A stretch of DNA of 64,000 bases from Incurvaria masculella (GCA_946894095.1 OX335660.1:13707001-13771000), one strand, 5' to 3'; positions 36,144 to 48,199 are shown, counted from the first letter of the stretch. A program made the numbers and translations. Notes: generated by a model not told the origin, from the sequence alone.

Positions 36144-39100
36144 ATCGTCGACGGCCATTGGACGAGCTACGGACGCAACGTGAGTCGGACAACTCCAGCC
36201 GGGCTCGCCGAGTACCGGGCGGCGCTCACATTGGACGCCTATCGCCAGCAAGACGACAGACAGCGGCCTATTGTCGAGAGCTTCTCGCTAGAGGATGCGC
36301 GGTCTAGGTATCTGCTGATACCCTAATACTTATATTCTTCAACTAAATTACATAAACGAAGTGGGATTAAATCGTATTCAAATTCAAACATTTCAGTAAA
36401 CATAGTTTGTATATAATTGAATAATGTTATTAGATGTTAACTTCTCCTGTTCTCCCTGCTACTTGGGCATGTATTTTTTTTATTATTACCAACACCATTT
36501 ATCTGTGCCCTGTATACGTATTCCTGCATATGTATGGTCCAGTCTGAACGGGGGAACTTATTTCTTTTATTTATTTATTATCCATAACAATCATATACAA
36601 TACATTTTTTTTAACCATAATTCCGATATATCGTTCTGCCTGTGGTGAAATGTTTGCGGGAGTAGACTTTTCCGTAAAGATAATATGGTGATGCATGAAA
36701 TAAGTAAAATAAAAATAGAAAATGAACTTAAAAAGTATTAATAAATATTTTTATAGTGTAAGTTTAATAGTGTTCGGGTGGAAATTAATATTTTATTGTA
36801 ATATAAAAGTATGGGCAATCACACTGTTGTCTCTAATATCGATTAAATTTTACCAACTTAAACTGCGACGTAGCGCATGTAACCATCCAACAAGTTCACG
36901 CCGGTGTTCTTCCCAAAACAGCTGTGTAAGCTCAAACAAAAGTTATTCATTGGAGTAAATGCGCGCGTAACACAGAACTAGACTTGGCGACACGTAAACA
37001 AAACTCAATGCGACCGCTATGGTCGTACAGCTCACTAGATACGTGAAAGAAGAAAAAAAGTCAAGGCTTGTGACACTTATAAATGATTTTATAATGGTTG
37101 TTTTATTTTAGTGCTGATTAGCTTAATCACCACATATGAAGGGCCTTTCTCAGCAGCTTGCAATCAATACCAGTACATGATAATCAGCACTTTAGTAATA
37201 AAGGCCAAATCAGCACTTAGTGAAGACCAGGCTGGTTTTCACCACCCCTCTCCCCCCTCTCCCCCCTCTCCCACATGAGATTGGCTGAGATTCGGTCCGA
37301 TCCCCTCCCCCCCTAAACTCCTCACATAATTATTGGACGCCCCCTAAGTAGTGTGGCTTTGCTTTAATCCAGACCTGTGTGTGCTTCTGTGTGTCCAGAC
37401 TGAGCACCGAGTGCATGAACCATCCGCAACCCTCCGTGACCAAGGTCTCCATGTTGCTCCTGGAACTGCTCAAGTAAGTATTTTACACCATCACGCCTCA
37501 TGACGAGCGGTGTAGGCAGCGGATTAACAGTCGCGCGGCAGAAGCCTTGTGGTGAAATATATCCTTAGAACGACCGCCACCGATAAGCGATGGTTTTATA
37601 TTATAAGAACTTTTCTTTTAACAGGGTTTTCGGAAAAACTTGAGAGTGAACCATTTTGTGATTTATGCTAATAAAAGTTGGCCCTTCCATTTCAATTCAA
37701 GCCTTAAATTTATTATTAAATCCTTAAAGCCTTAAATTAATGTGAAAAACTTTGACGCGCGTTAATACCTACAAGATAAGGGTCGATTTTGCCCTCACCG
37801 GCATTTTTCATTAAAATCGAATTCACTTATCGATTATTTAGTGTCTGGCTGGTTTTTTTTTTATTTCGGGTGTATATTAATTGACATTATTGAATATGAG
37901 AGATTCTAAGCAAATCCCTTCCCCAGAATGGCTCATTATTTTATTAATGTAAAGTCAAAATCAAAAAGGGCAACAATAGAAGATCGATTAGTCAATATCA
38001 TCATCAACACCGGCAATACCCCTAATTAATTTGAGTCTCAGCGACATCTACATTTGGAAAGGCTTGCAAACTCGGAGTACGAATCCCAAGATACGGTATG
38101 CCCTGTTCACGGCTTTCTCAATGTGTTCACTATATGTGCATTTCCTGTCAATCATGACCCCCAGATCGCGGGCTACTGCAACTCTCCGTAAGGCAATGTT
38201 GTTCAGAGTGTAGTTGAATACAATCGGATTCCTGCGTCTTGTGAAAAGATGGTTTCGCATTTGCCAACATTAATAGATATCCTCGTATCTTTCCAGTAGG
38301 ACTCGATGCAGTTTAAGTCCTCCTGAAGTTTTAGGCAGTCTTCAGTGCTTCTTACCGCTGCAAAAAATTTGCTTTCATCAGCGTCGAACATACACTCAGA
38401 AGATCTGACACATGTGTATACATCGTAGTGCATGCGTTGTATAACAGCGGACCCAGATCTGAACCCTGTGGGATCTGATGGGTTTTAATGTATTTGTCAA
38501 ATTCGAATTTGGAATCATACAAAAAGTCCTACAATATATTTTTTCTTCAAAATATTTTTAAATCTGCCAAAATTGTTTGAGTTTAACATCGAGTTTTAGA
38601 TTATATCGATGGAGTTTAAGAACTTAATAAAAAAGAACCGGTCTAAGCAGATCTACCTAACTGCAAAACTTCACTGATAAATCGACGCTGGCAGGCACCT
38701 CGAAGGCGAGCAGCACCCGCTGATGTCCCGCTTCCTGGAGGCGTGCGCGCGCGCGTCGCTGGCGCCCGCCGTCGCCGGTGCCGCGGAGCCGCCGCGCGTC
38801 GACGACCCGCGCGACACGCTCGCGCGGCTGCTCGCGCTCGTGTGGGTCAGCGTGGCCGACCAGAGCTCGGTGCGCAAGTGGGGCTGGTGCCCCGTGGAGA
38901 AGGTCCGAGCGCACAGTCATGTAACACAACACACAGACGCCGGCAGGCACCCCGAGGGCGAGCAGCACCCCCTGCTGTCCAGCTTCCTGGAGGCGTGCGC
39001 GCGCGCGTCGCTGGCGCCCGCCGCCGTCGGTGCCGCGGAGCCGCCGCGCGTCGGCGACCCGCGCGACACGCTAGCGCGCCTGCTCGCGCTCGTGTGGGTC

Positions 39101-42100
39101 AGCGTGGCCGACCAGAGCTCGGTGCGCAAGTGGGGCTGGTGCCCCGTGGAGAAGGTCCGAGCGCACAGTCATGTAACACAACACACAGACGCCGGCAGGC
39201 ACCCCGAGGGCGAGCAGCACCCCCTGCTGTCCAGCTTCCTGGAGGCGTGCGCGCGCGCGTCGCTGGCGCCCGCCGCCGTCGGTGCCGCGGAGCCGCCGCG
39301 CGTCGGCGACCCGCGCGACACGCTAGCGCGCCTGCTCGCGCTCGTGTGGGTCAGCGTGACCGACCAGAGCTCGGTGCGCAAGTGGGGCTGGTGCCTCGTG
39401 GAGAAGGTCTGGGCGCATAGTCATGCAACACAACACACAGACGCCGGCAGGCACCTCGAGGGAGAGCAGCACCCGCTGATGTCCCGCTTTCTGGGTGGTG
39501 CGCGCGCGCGTCGCTGGCGCCACCGCGGCCGGTGCCGCGGAGCTGCAGTTCTCCGCCCCGTTTAAGCACCACTTTCTTTCATATTCTTAGTCGAATACGT
39601 GCAAATTCGTTATGAATGCGAGAGTCTGCACGGTTTGAAATCCATGTAAAACTGTGGTTCCCCCTATCTTCTAGGTGGGGTAGGGTCAAGCCGGGTTGGT
39701 ACCGGTGCATTGGATGAAAAGATGGTCGAAACGGCTATAAAAAATAATTCCGTGTTTTTCATCCAGAGCAATGTCGCCTTGCTCATAAAGGTAAGAATAA
39801 TAATTCCTTCGGGAATGCGGTGTGAATGGTGGATGTTGTCTCAGCCATCCATGTCCAGTTACACAACTGATTCATTCCATAACTCATTGAAGTGCTGATT
39901 CCTCGTTGTCGTACGTGCCACAGCTCACGGGGTACGTGGCGGTGAGCCGCGGCGCGCAGGTCGCGCGCAGCGTGCGGCTCGCGCTGCCCGCGCTGGCGGA
40001 GGCTCGCCGCGCGCTCGAGAGCTTCGTGCAGAGCGTGCGGCCGGAGCGCGGCGCTCGGTGAGTGCGGGTGCGTCGTATGTAGGGACAGTATGCCACTAAG
40101 CTAGCGGAGAATGGGTCGGCGAGTCAAGCGTCAAGCATGAAAGACCCACCGTTGACGTCTCAGACGTTTTGGGGGAGCATTTCTGCGTTTATAGGGTTCC
40201 GTTCCTCAAAAGTCTTCGATCACTTCGTTGTCCGTCCGGATTTCCATGTGCATGTCTGTTTGTCAAGACTTACATGTCACGATGCTCCCTTACTCTCGAG
40301 TAACAACGACACGTAGGACACATTTAGTGCGACGAACATTCGCACCTAGAATACGTCAGCGATTAAACCCATTTTGTACACTAACTCTTGCCTACGCTGC
40401 CGCCTTACGAGTGAGTTTCGATCGCGACTCCAGTCCTTCGATGCTCGCTGGCTTCAATGAAATGTTTCGACGTTCCTCAGGTCGACGCAGGCGTCCCTGT
40501 CATCGACCTCGGATGTTGCAACGGTCGAGATCGTGCGTGAGCAGGCAGCGTCGCCTGAGCCCCCAGAGCCCCCGGAGCCCCCGGAGCCCCCGGAGCCCGA
40601 GGACGAGGACGCGATGGCTGCCGGCGACCTGCCCGAGCTGCAGATTGGGCTCACCATGTACAGGAACGGCGCTCTGCGCAACTTGGCGCCGCTCTGGGGA
40701 TATGTTTTGGTGGCTACAATACATTCAATACAATACAATACATTGTTTGGTTCATAATTGGGGAATAAAACCGATTATTTATCACGACAGCGATGCGGTC
40801 TACCCTAAAAGATCTGTCAAAGTTGTTAGAGACTACATATTAAGGTGGCCCAACCGGGCGGGCCTAACTCATTCGCGGGCACGGTACAAAACCGTGCTGT
40901 TGCGCTCTGGGACCTTCTCTGTATCAAATAATAAGACAGGCTCCGTGGTAAGGAAGATGCAACATGTCCATAAAAAAGAGAATGTGCATAGCGTATGATT
41001 TGGTAAGTTTTACGAAAATTTTAATTTAAAAACGACTTATAGCTAAAAGTAAACCACGGCCGCTGCAGTCAAAAATCTAACAAAAACCAAATAGATATAA
41101 GCTATGTCGGATGACTAATCTTTTTAAGATGTTCTTACTTTATCATTGCGTAATCAACCTCCAAAGTTATTGTATAAAACGCGCGAAAAATTCGAACTTT
41201 CGGACCTTATAACTTAGAAACCAAACACTATTTTACATTGCCAGTGGTCATCAGACATCTAGTTCGATCAAATAAAGCTATTTTGAGCAAAATTTTGAAT
41301 CTCTGACAAGAAATATGGGCGTGATCTTCTTTCCCCTTTTGTATGGGGAGATTTGAAATTTTCATTTACTCAATCTTACATAGATTGAAATTACTCAATT
41401 TCCTCTATATTATTCCGTCTAAATTATTTTAATCAATTGAAGTAATGGAAAAGAAAATAATCATAATAATATAACCTATGATAGTTCATTTAAAACTTTG
41501 TGCTGGTCAATTCGTTTAAAATTCGTTTGAAGACAAAAAATAGGAGGAAATCTTCTTTTCCTCCGAATATTATTATAACTTCACCATAACTGCTCATAAA
41601 GGGAAGGTCCTGGCATGGCACCTAATTCCTTCGGGAATGTGGTGTTTAGGCTAATATCATAACGGTAGTTGTATGGTATTCCATTCATAATTCAGAATCA
41701 TAATTATTGTTTTTTTTTAAATCTATTGTTTTTTTACGTTTCTCCTTTTGTTTTTCTTGTGAGCGGTGGTATTGATTAATTAACTACTTAAGTTTCAAAC
41801 TTATTTTGTGAATGGCAAAGTATGTTTGCCAGTTCTTATATGCATGGAAATAGAGTATGCGACATTTATAATTTTGACATAGACCTAGCATAACGATTCT
41901 TGACATGTTAAGTGCAGGTTACCTACCTATGAATGCCATAAAACAATACAATACAATTAGCCAGCCATGTCAGGGTGCATAAAAAAAACCACGGAGTACA
42001 TCTTTCATCTAAAAACTCTTACATAAAACTTGATAGAAATTCGTTTTGTCGTTTCTAAGGTTAGGTCGCTCATGCGAGATCAGAGAAAATAAGTTTTGTG

Positions 42101-45100
42101 TTATCTTTCCCATAGGCGGGGTGGTTCTTGGCCGGTTACCTCCAAGCGCAAGCGGCTGCGCAGAACCAACATTAGGTCGGATTTGGTCTTTGTGCAGCCG
42201 CTTACGCTTGGAGGGGACCGGCCATTAACATTGTAGTTTGGTTGAAAGAAAATCCGAATCTTTTTAAAATGATTATTTTTGATTATTGATTTCTAATTAA
42301 AGTGTCAATATACGAATATAACATACATTAGTGCTCTAAGTCAATTTAATAAAACTGCTAAAACATTCTGCCGTGTATTTTTATTTACCTTTAATTTTTT
42401 AGTACTAGTGCGTGAATTTATTTATTTATTTATATAGAAATATTACGTAATGAAATTGTACAGCATTTCAGTGGGTTCTAAAAACAATGGTATAAGACTT
42501 GTGGTTGCGCTGTCAGCTTTTATATCCATTTATAGCTCCTATACAAGGCTTCTGCCCGTTTTCCAGGAAGTCTGAATGTAGGTAAATTGAAAAACACATT
42601 TCAATTACAGACGATATACCAATGCAAAGTAGTTGGTCAAATAGTTATTAATGTGCAAGACGTATTAAATAAACATTTCTGATTGGTTCTGATTTTTGGC
42701 CTAATATTCCTGAGCATTTTTCAAAAAACCAGCACTTCGAGTACGAATAGCAGTTTTTCTAGCACATAATTCTCTACATAAGTCATTCGAAATAAAAATG
42801 TCATGTCACACACATGTCCCAACCACTCACACTGGACAGAGCCCAAAAAACATTTTAAAAAAATCACTTAATGTCAAGCACTATTAGTTATTCTGTGATG
42901 TCATAAAACATGCCCAAATAACTCGAATTGGTGAAATTTTCAGTTGAATTCCGGTTAAATAAGACCAAATTGGAGACGATGCTCTTTCTCTAGAACTCGG
43001 CAATGCATTGGCCTTTGTATACGACCACTGTAATGTTTCTAGTGTTAACACAAATTGCTGCAATGAAGGTAAATCTTTCCCTACTAAAGGCTTCTTTACC
43101 TCCATGTGAAGAAATTTCACCTCCATCCTAAAGGATAGTATTGTGTCCCACGCAGGAACCGCGTATTACGAGGAGGTCTGAAAAAAAATAATTTTTAAAA
43201 TCTAAAATTTTATGTAAAAAACTAGCTTATTTTTATAAGAAACAAAAAACTGATTTAAACTCAAAACTTCACACTGAGGCTAGAGGTTCTACAATTCTTG
43301 TAAAAAATGGGAACTATAGGCCTATGTATTTATTATGATCATTTATTTAAGTTAAAGTACTCGCACAGAGATTTAACAAAATGCTAGCCACATTAAACAT
43401 CATCTTTCCATACTACCATATGTTCCATCCAGTTCAATGCTCATAAAAGGAAGAACCAGGCATGCCACGGGAATGCGTTGTGTTGGGCTAATATCATGAC
43501 GGTGGGTGTGGTATTATCCACACACGTACCATGCTAGGGCACGTAAGTCCGTCGGAAATGCGTTGTATTTTGCGAATAATTACGATTCATTTCCAATTAA
43601 AATAAAAACGAAATTGTGTTCCTTCATACAGCGTCAATTTATCGCTGATTCGATGGTTCCTAAGCCTTTTCGGAGATGGCTTACCTTTTGTTTCCAGATA
43701 AAACGTCACGAGGACGTTTCAGAGAGGGATATTGACTGGTCGGAGGGAAGCGGATTGATCAACCACAACTGTTCTGACGTCCACAGAAGTCCCAGGTCCA
43801 TAGTACGTCGGCTGTGCGCGATACTGCCTTAGTAAGAAACGGTTATAGTTTTACTGAAATGGATGAGATTTCAGAGCATGGCAACATTGAACTGAACGGA
43901 AAGCACGGACAATTTATCATTGCCGCTTCGACCATCTTTGCCTCTAAAACCGGCCACCTAAATTATGTAGTGATTTAACTGAAAATTCTGTAGAAGAAGC
44001 CCTAAATTATAAGGATATGTACGGAACGGACGCCGCAGTAAATACACAGATTATTTTGTGATTAATTAAACAGTTCAAATACGTCGCGTCCACACACCAA
44101 TGAGAAAAACGTGCAGCGCTTTCAAATCACTTTTACGAGCTTGTATTTAACTAGCATTGTTAGTGTGGGTCAAATCTTGCGACAGCATTCTAACCGTTAT
44201 TCCCAACCGATAGAGCTTAAATTTTGCATACGCGTTTAGTTTGGATGACAATCCATGATAGCTTGATACTTAATTCTAAATCCAATATACCGGTATAAAT
44301 GCAAGGGTTCGGGAGGAGAATGTAAAAAAACCGGCCAAGTACGAGTCGGACTCGCACACGAAGGGTTCCGTACAATCGTACAAGATTTAACACAAATAAA
44401 TCACGTTTTTTGTATGGGACAATTAATGTTTACAATTTTTTTTATTTTACCTATCTGTTGTTATAGCGGCACAATAAATACACACTCTGTGAAATTTTCA
44501 GCTGCCTACCTATTACGGTTCATGAGATACAGCCCTGTGACAGACGGACGGACGGACGGACGGGAGGACGGACGGGCAGCGGAGGCTTAGTTTTCACCCT
44601 TTGAGTACGGAACCCTAAAAAGAACTAGTGCCCGGCTGTAAACCTTCCGAGTCTGTCTTTCCATAGCTTAAAACTAAATAAATGACCACGCGCATCTTAA
44701 AACTAAGTCCTGATATTTTTCTTGTATTTTTCTCGCTTGGTACTAGCTTTAGGTCTTGACACAAAACAAAAGATTTGACAAACTGAATCGACGGAAAAAA
44801 AAGTATTATCGATCCTACCCACAAAATTTCTCGAGAATCTTCTGAGTGCTCCCGCAAGATCGATCGCTGTGTTTTTATTTCGCTTTCGTGCGTGCGAGAA
44901 ACGAGAAAGACAGGCGTTTATCGGTTGGTATAGCAGTATCGTTCGTTGGTGCTCCCGCCGCTGTACAGAACAGACATACGAAAGCTTTGTTGCCCAAGCT
45001 GAGACGAAACTTCGCTCGGTCAATAAATCCTTTTTTTAGAGTTCCGTACCCTACTAACCAAGCCTCCGCTGTCCGCTCGTCCGTACATCCTTCGGTCGGT

Positions 45101-48100
45101 CCGTCCGTCCGTCCATCTGTCACAGGGCTGTATCACATGAACCGTTGAAATTTCCATAGAGTATGTACGTATTTTGCCGCAATAACAACAAACAGGTAAT
45201 ATTAAAAAAAATATAAAAAATAAAGGGGCCCCATATAAAAAAACGTGATTATTTTGGTGTTAAATCTTGAACGACGGTAAGGGACCCTTCGTGTGCGAGT
45301 CCGACTCGCACTTGGTCGGTTTTTTTATTAATAATTTCCCTTTTCACTTACATTTTTTGCTCCAGTCATATGATACCAATTCATTCAGTCATATGATACC
45401 AAGTTACATTGGTGTTGGGAGACACTCTTGATAACCTTAATTAATCTACACAGAAAATAATCGTTGACCTATGTACTCGAGCTGTCAAAAGTAAAATAAA
45501 TTGTTAGACAGAATATAATTCCATTCGCAGCAAGCAAAGATCGAAATAATAAAACAAATGGAACGAGAACGTGTCTGGACGTGCCTCAACGAACAGGAAA
45601 TTCAGATCATTTTGACCCTCGCTGTTTGCTTTTCATTAAATTGTGGAGAGAAATTGATAGTTTATCATTAACGGAACGTTAGAGACGACATGGAAAATAA
45701 TTTTCACTGAAATTATGCGATAACCCGAAAATACTGCGCCTGTTCATTAAAGCGAAATGTTGCGATTTATTTGTATTTATTGAATCAGGATATAATTTTG
45801 TTTTCAGTTGCGTACATGCGCCGTTTTCGTTTTGCATGTACGATGGAACACGGGCCAAACTCATTACTTCCGGTTGAAAGTCAAAATAAACTATTTTTTG
45901 AGTGATAGTGTGTGCAGACCCCGTTGAATGTGTTGCTAGAAGTCAACCTATTTTGTCTATTCATCTTTTGCTTGAGCCATTGGACCACCGTGCATTATGG
46001 ATCGTTGCAAAGTAGTGTCGAAGAAGAGAGACACAACGATGATACGATAGCTGCAAAGCAACCAGTGGGTCATATTCCGGAAGGACACGACATGTTTGGT
46101 CACGATAAGGTAAATGGCTGAGTTTGGGTTCACATGTTAGAGACCAACCCTCTGATGCTAAATATGTCGGTCTGCCTGTGCCAAGTGGTTGCGTTATCTA
46201 GATTGGCTATATAAAATATATATTGGTTGTACCTGCTAATGATTATACTGATTCTCTAGAAACATTGATACCTATTCATTATACAACAATAACCAGTCGG
46301 ATTTTTAATTAAATACTTAAATATACCTAAAGTTATATCTGTAACCTTAATCGCCTATAACTACGAAATGCAACCGAAGCTTTATTCAGTTTTGGTATTT
46401 CTAAGCAAGTATGTACTGATACTTTCATGCTTCGTTATTTGCAACCATTTACCTTATCATATACATATATTTCTTGTCACCATAACTACTTTTTCAGGCG
46501 CCTTATCTAGGTAACGCAACCACTTGGCACAGGCAGACTGACACATTTAGCTTCAGAGGGTTGGTCTTTTTCCAGTGAACCCAGTTTCAGCCATTTACGT
46601 TATCGTTACCATTTTTGTCGCCACCTCCTAGTCTATCACGGTGGAGAGTGCGGATGGCGTGCACCCGTCTGTCTTCGTGAATGCCCCTCCGATTCTGTTG
46701 CAGGACAGACATTTGGGGTTTCAGGAAGAGTGTGTGAGATTCCAGCTCGTTGCAGTGTTCTGTCGGAGGAGCGAGGCATCACGCTGCTGCAGCGGCTGCG
46801 GGGAAACCTGCACAGCATGGTGGAGTACGGACAACGTACCGCCTCCGCGTGTGCCACAACTATCACCCCTCTGCCCCTGTTGCAGGCGCGCAGAACATCT
46901 CGTGTCTCAAGAAAAGTGTGTGAGATTCCAGCTCGTTGCAGTGTTCTGTCGGAGGAACGAGACATCACGCTGCCGCAGCGGATGCGGGGCAACCTACGCC
47001 ACGTGGTAGAGAGTACGGACAACGTGCCATCTCCGCGTGTGCCACAACTACCACCCCTCTGCCCCTGTTGCAGGCGCGCAGAACATCTCGTGTCTCAAGA
47101 AAAGTGTGTGAGATTCCAGCTCGTCGCAGTGTTCTGTCGGAGGAGCGAGACATCACGCTGCTGCAGCGGATGCGGGGCAACCTACGCCACGTGGTAGAGA
47201 GTACGGAGAACGTGCCATCTCCGCGTGTGCCACAACTATCGCCCCTCTGCCCCTGTTGCAGGTGCGCAGAACATCTCGTGTCTCAAGAAAAATGTGTGAG
47301 ATTCCAGCTCGTTGCAGTGTTCTGTCGGAGAAGCAAGACGTCACGCTGCTGCAGCGGCTGCGGGGCAACCTGCGCAGCATGGTGGAGAGCTCTGACGGCG
47401 CGCAGCGTGCTGTATCCGCGCGCGCCGCCGCGATCATACCTCTACTCCTGCTGCAGGACCACAGAGACGTCGTGTGTCTCCTGGATCGGGTATGCTTATA
47501 TTCTTAATTGAAATACATTAATCAATACATGGATACGTCATTAGAATAGTTGCAGAGAAACGACGTTTTGCTTAAATATAGATCTTTAGTAAACCAGATT
47601 ATAAAATGATTTCTTGTCTTGTTCTCCCATCTATTTCCTTATATCCTCCAACCTTTTCATAGATGTTTCTTCAATAAATGTTCTTTATTTATTCATGCTG
47701 CAGTTCAACAGAGCCCTTCAGTCATTCCAGACGATGCCAAAGGAAGACAAGTTGGCTTCCGTTGCTAGCCTTCGAGGAATAAGGAGCCTCAATTACAAAG
47801 TAGGTTTTGGTGGTGTTCGTATATGTACTTGTGGAGAGATGAAAAGGTGGGTCAGGTCTTGAGACCCACGGCTGCGCAGCTGCTCTCCTCTAGTCGTGAT
47901 TTGAATGTTGTATATGTGTTAACTCGTTGGGAAACTCCGTTAGTGCGATATAGACTACATACATGTATTTTTGACATCTTGCTGGTAGCGCCATCTAGCG
48001 CCATGTTAACTAACTTCTATGCACCACTTTATTTATCACTCTGAGTTGGATAAGTGCATTGCAGGCCTTAATATATTGCCCCGTGCGCTTGCGCAGGTCA

Positions 48101-48198
48101 GTCAGTTCGTGAGAGAGCTGCCGGGTGGAGGAGGCGGCGGCACGGTGGGGGAGGGGAGATACATCTCGGATATAACCGAGCAGTTGTTTGCAAAATAA
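36144..48198 (+). CDS. Nine-exon gene of unknown function, 5' end uncertain
   Basis: Supported exons: 36144-36307, 37399-37473, 38695-38902, 39924-40057, 40481-40703, 43698-43831, 47318-47489, 47704-47799, 48097-48198. They sum to 436 codons including stop, with all phases agreeing (0-2, 2-1, 1-0 and so on), and each except exon 5 has a recognisable acceptor and donor. I do not recognise the protein. It is largely helical and leucine-rich (e.g. VSMLLLELLK, DTLARLLALVWVSV, LLQRLRGNLRSMVESS), suggesting a solenoid or scaffold. Exon 5 encodes a PEPPEPPEPPEP run followed by EDEDAM, probably a flexible linker. The C terminus is Gly-rich, then ISDITEQLFAK. The donor after exon 5 (TAT|gttttg) is weak, so an exon could be missing there. 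No ATG is assigned; upstream exons lie before 36144 or are lost. Exons 3 and 7 sit in tandem duplications. Exons are very GC-rich. Confidence 0.7.
38020..38480 (-). mobile_element. LINE reverse-transcriptase fragment with ADES in place of ADD
   Basis: Minus-strand frames read CMFDADESKFFAAVRSTEDC, DTRISINVGKCET, then (after a frameshift near 38240) RNPIVFNYTLNNIALRRVAV and NRAYRILGFVLRVCKPF. It corresponds to residues of the copy at 56368-57315. Intron 2 of the unknown gene. Confidence 0.8.
38695..39560 (+). repeat. Tandem duplication of exon 3 (252-bp unit, three full copies plus a partial)
   Basis: Copies start at 38695, 38947, 39199 and 39451, exactly 252 bases apart; the fourth is cut off near 39560 where a SINE begins. 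Each full copy holds a 208-base exon, with acceptor ggcag and donor AAG|gtc, followed by 44 bases of intron-like sequence. Copies 2 and 3 are almost identical. The whole block is one open frame if read through, because 252 is divisible by 3, but the exon itself is 3n+1, so splicing two copies together would shift the frame. Confidence 0.9.
39560..39872 (+). mobile_element. SINE inserted at the end of the exon-3 array
   Basis: gcaccactttctttc, aatccatgtaaaactg, gatgaaaagatggtcgaaac, ttccttcgggaatgcgg and cagccatccatgtccagtt. It truncates the fourth array copy and lies 52 bases before exon 4. Confidence 0.75.
40840..41357 (-). mobile_element. TTAA-MITE, one end lost
   Basis: Starts ttaaggtggcccaaccgggc, includes aaccgtgctgttgcgctctg and cgcgcgaaaaattcgaactt, and stops at tttgtatggggaga without its second TIR. 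Intron 5 of the unknown gene. Confidence 0.75.
41590..41700 (+). mobile_element. SINE 3' fragment
   Basis: gctcataaagggaaggtcct, ttccttcgggaatgtggtgt; ends before the usual tail. A further scrap lies near 41955-41985. Confidence 0.6.
42128..42226. repeat. Perfectly placed hairpin (about 36-bp arms)
   Basis: ttggccggttacctccaagc and gcaagcggctgcgcagaa are mirrored by ttgtgcagccgcttacgctt and ggaggggaccggcca, with a loop of about 26 bases. Confidence 0.85.
43425..43530 (+). mobile_element. SINE 3' fragment
   Basis: ccatccagttcaatgctcat and ttgggctaatatcatgacgg. A minus-strand scrap follows at about 43885-43935. Confidence 0.6.
44322..44622 (+). mobile_element. ccggccaag-family element, full length
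   Basis: Starts aaaaccggccaagtacgagt, contains a (ggac)n run near 44545-44575, ends gagtacggaaccctaaaaa. Confidence 0.85.
45029..45326 (-). mobile_element. ccggccaag-family element, inverted
   Basis: Starts ttttttagagttccgtaccc, contains (gtcc)n near 45090-45115, ends cgcacttggtcggttttttt. It forms an inverted pair with the copy about 400 bases upstream. Confidence 0.85.
46066..46635 (+). mobile_element. MITE with ~110-bp TIRs, second copy
   Basis: Left: catattccggaaggacacga, cacgataaggtaaatggctg, then ccaagtggttgcgttatcta. Right: ttatctaggtaacgcaacca, cagccatttacgttatcg, then gtcgccacctcctagt. It is the same family as 2408-2832 and abuts the exon-7 duplication array. Confidence 0.8.
46640..47489 (+). 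repeat. Tandem duplication around exon 7 (188-bp unit, about 4.3 copies)
   Basis: Unit boundaries follow a ctgttgcag at 46704, 46886, 47074 and 47262, giving spacings of 182, 188 and 188 bases; 46640-46703 is a partial earlier unit. Every unit keeps the acceptor-like gctcgttgcag and the start of exon 7 (VLSE, then DITL or DVTL, then QR). Only the last copy keeps the rest, HRDVVCLLDR, and a donor gtatgc at 47490. Because 188 is 3n+2, the same sequence is read in a different frame in each successive unit. The left edge abuts an inverted-repeat MITE. Confidence 0.88.
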
Positions 48199-48199
48199 A
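48194..48199 (+). terminator. AATAAA overlapping the stop codon of the unknown gene
   Basis: The last codons read GCA AAA TAA ATT, so an AATAAA hexamer spans the stop codon (TAA at 48196-48198). If used, the 3' UTR would be only about 10-30 bases. Confidence 0.4.

Noticed and set aside
38723..39565. 280-codon open frame taken as one repeat protein gene
   Set aside because: It is explained by the exon-3 array: 252 is divisible by 3, so spacer sequence reads through. Kept as a splicing question, not as a separate gene.
40228..40998. 256-codon open frame
   Set aside because: It runs through an intron, exon 5 in the wrong frame and a MITE. Its SPQSPRSPRSPRS stretch is the PEPPEPP exon out of frame.
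45912..46121. 69-codon open frame with a hydrophobic start and a clean GT donor (GHDMFGHDK|gtaaat)
   Set aside because: No ATG in frame at the start, and the convincing-looking end HIPEGHDMFGHDK is the terminal inverted repeat of the MITE at 46066; the same string is found inverted at about 2800-2830.
46641..47511. Several 70-190 codon frames on both strands over the exon-7 array
   Set aside because: They are the same 188-base unit read in different frames; only the final copy continues into a donor and fits the flanking exon phases.
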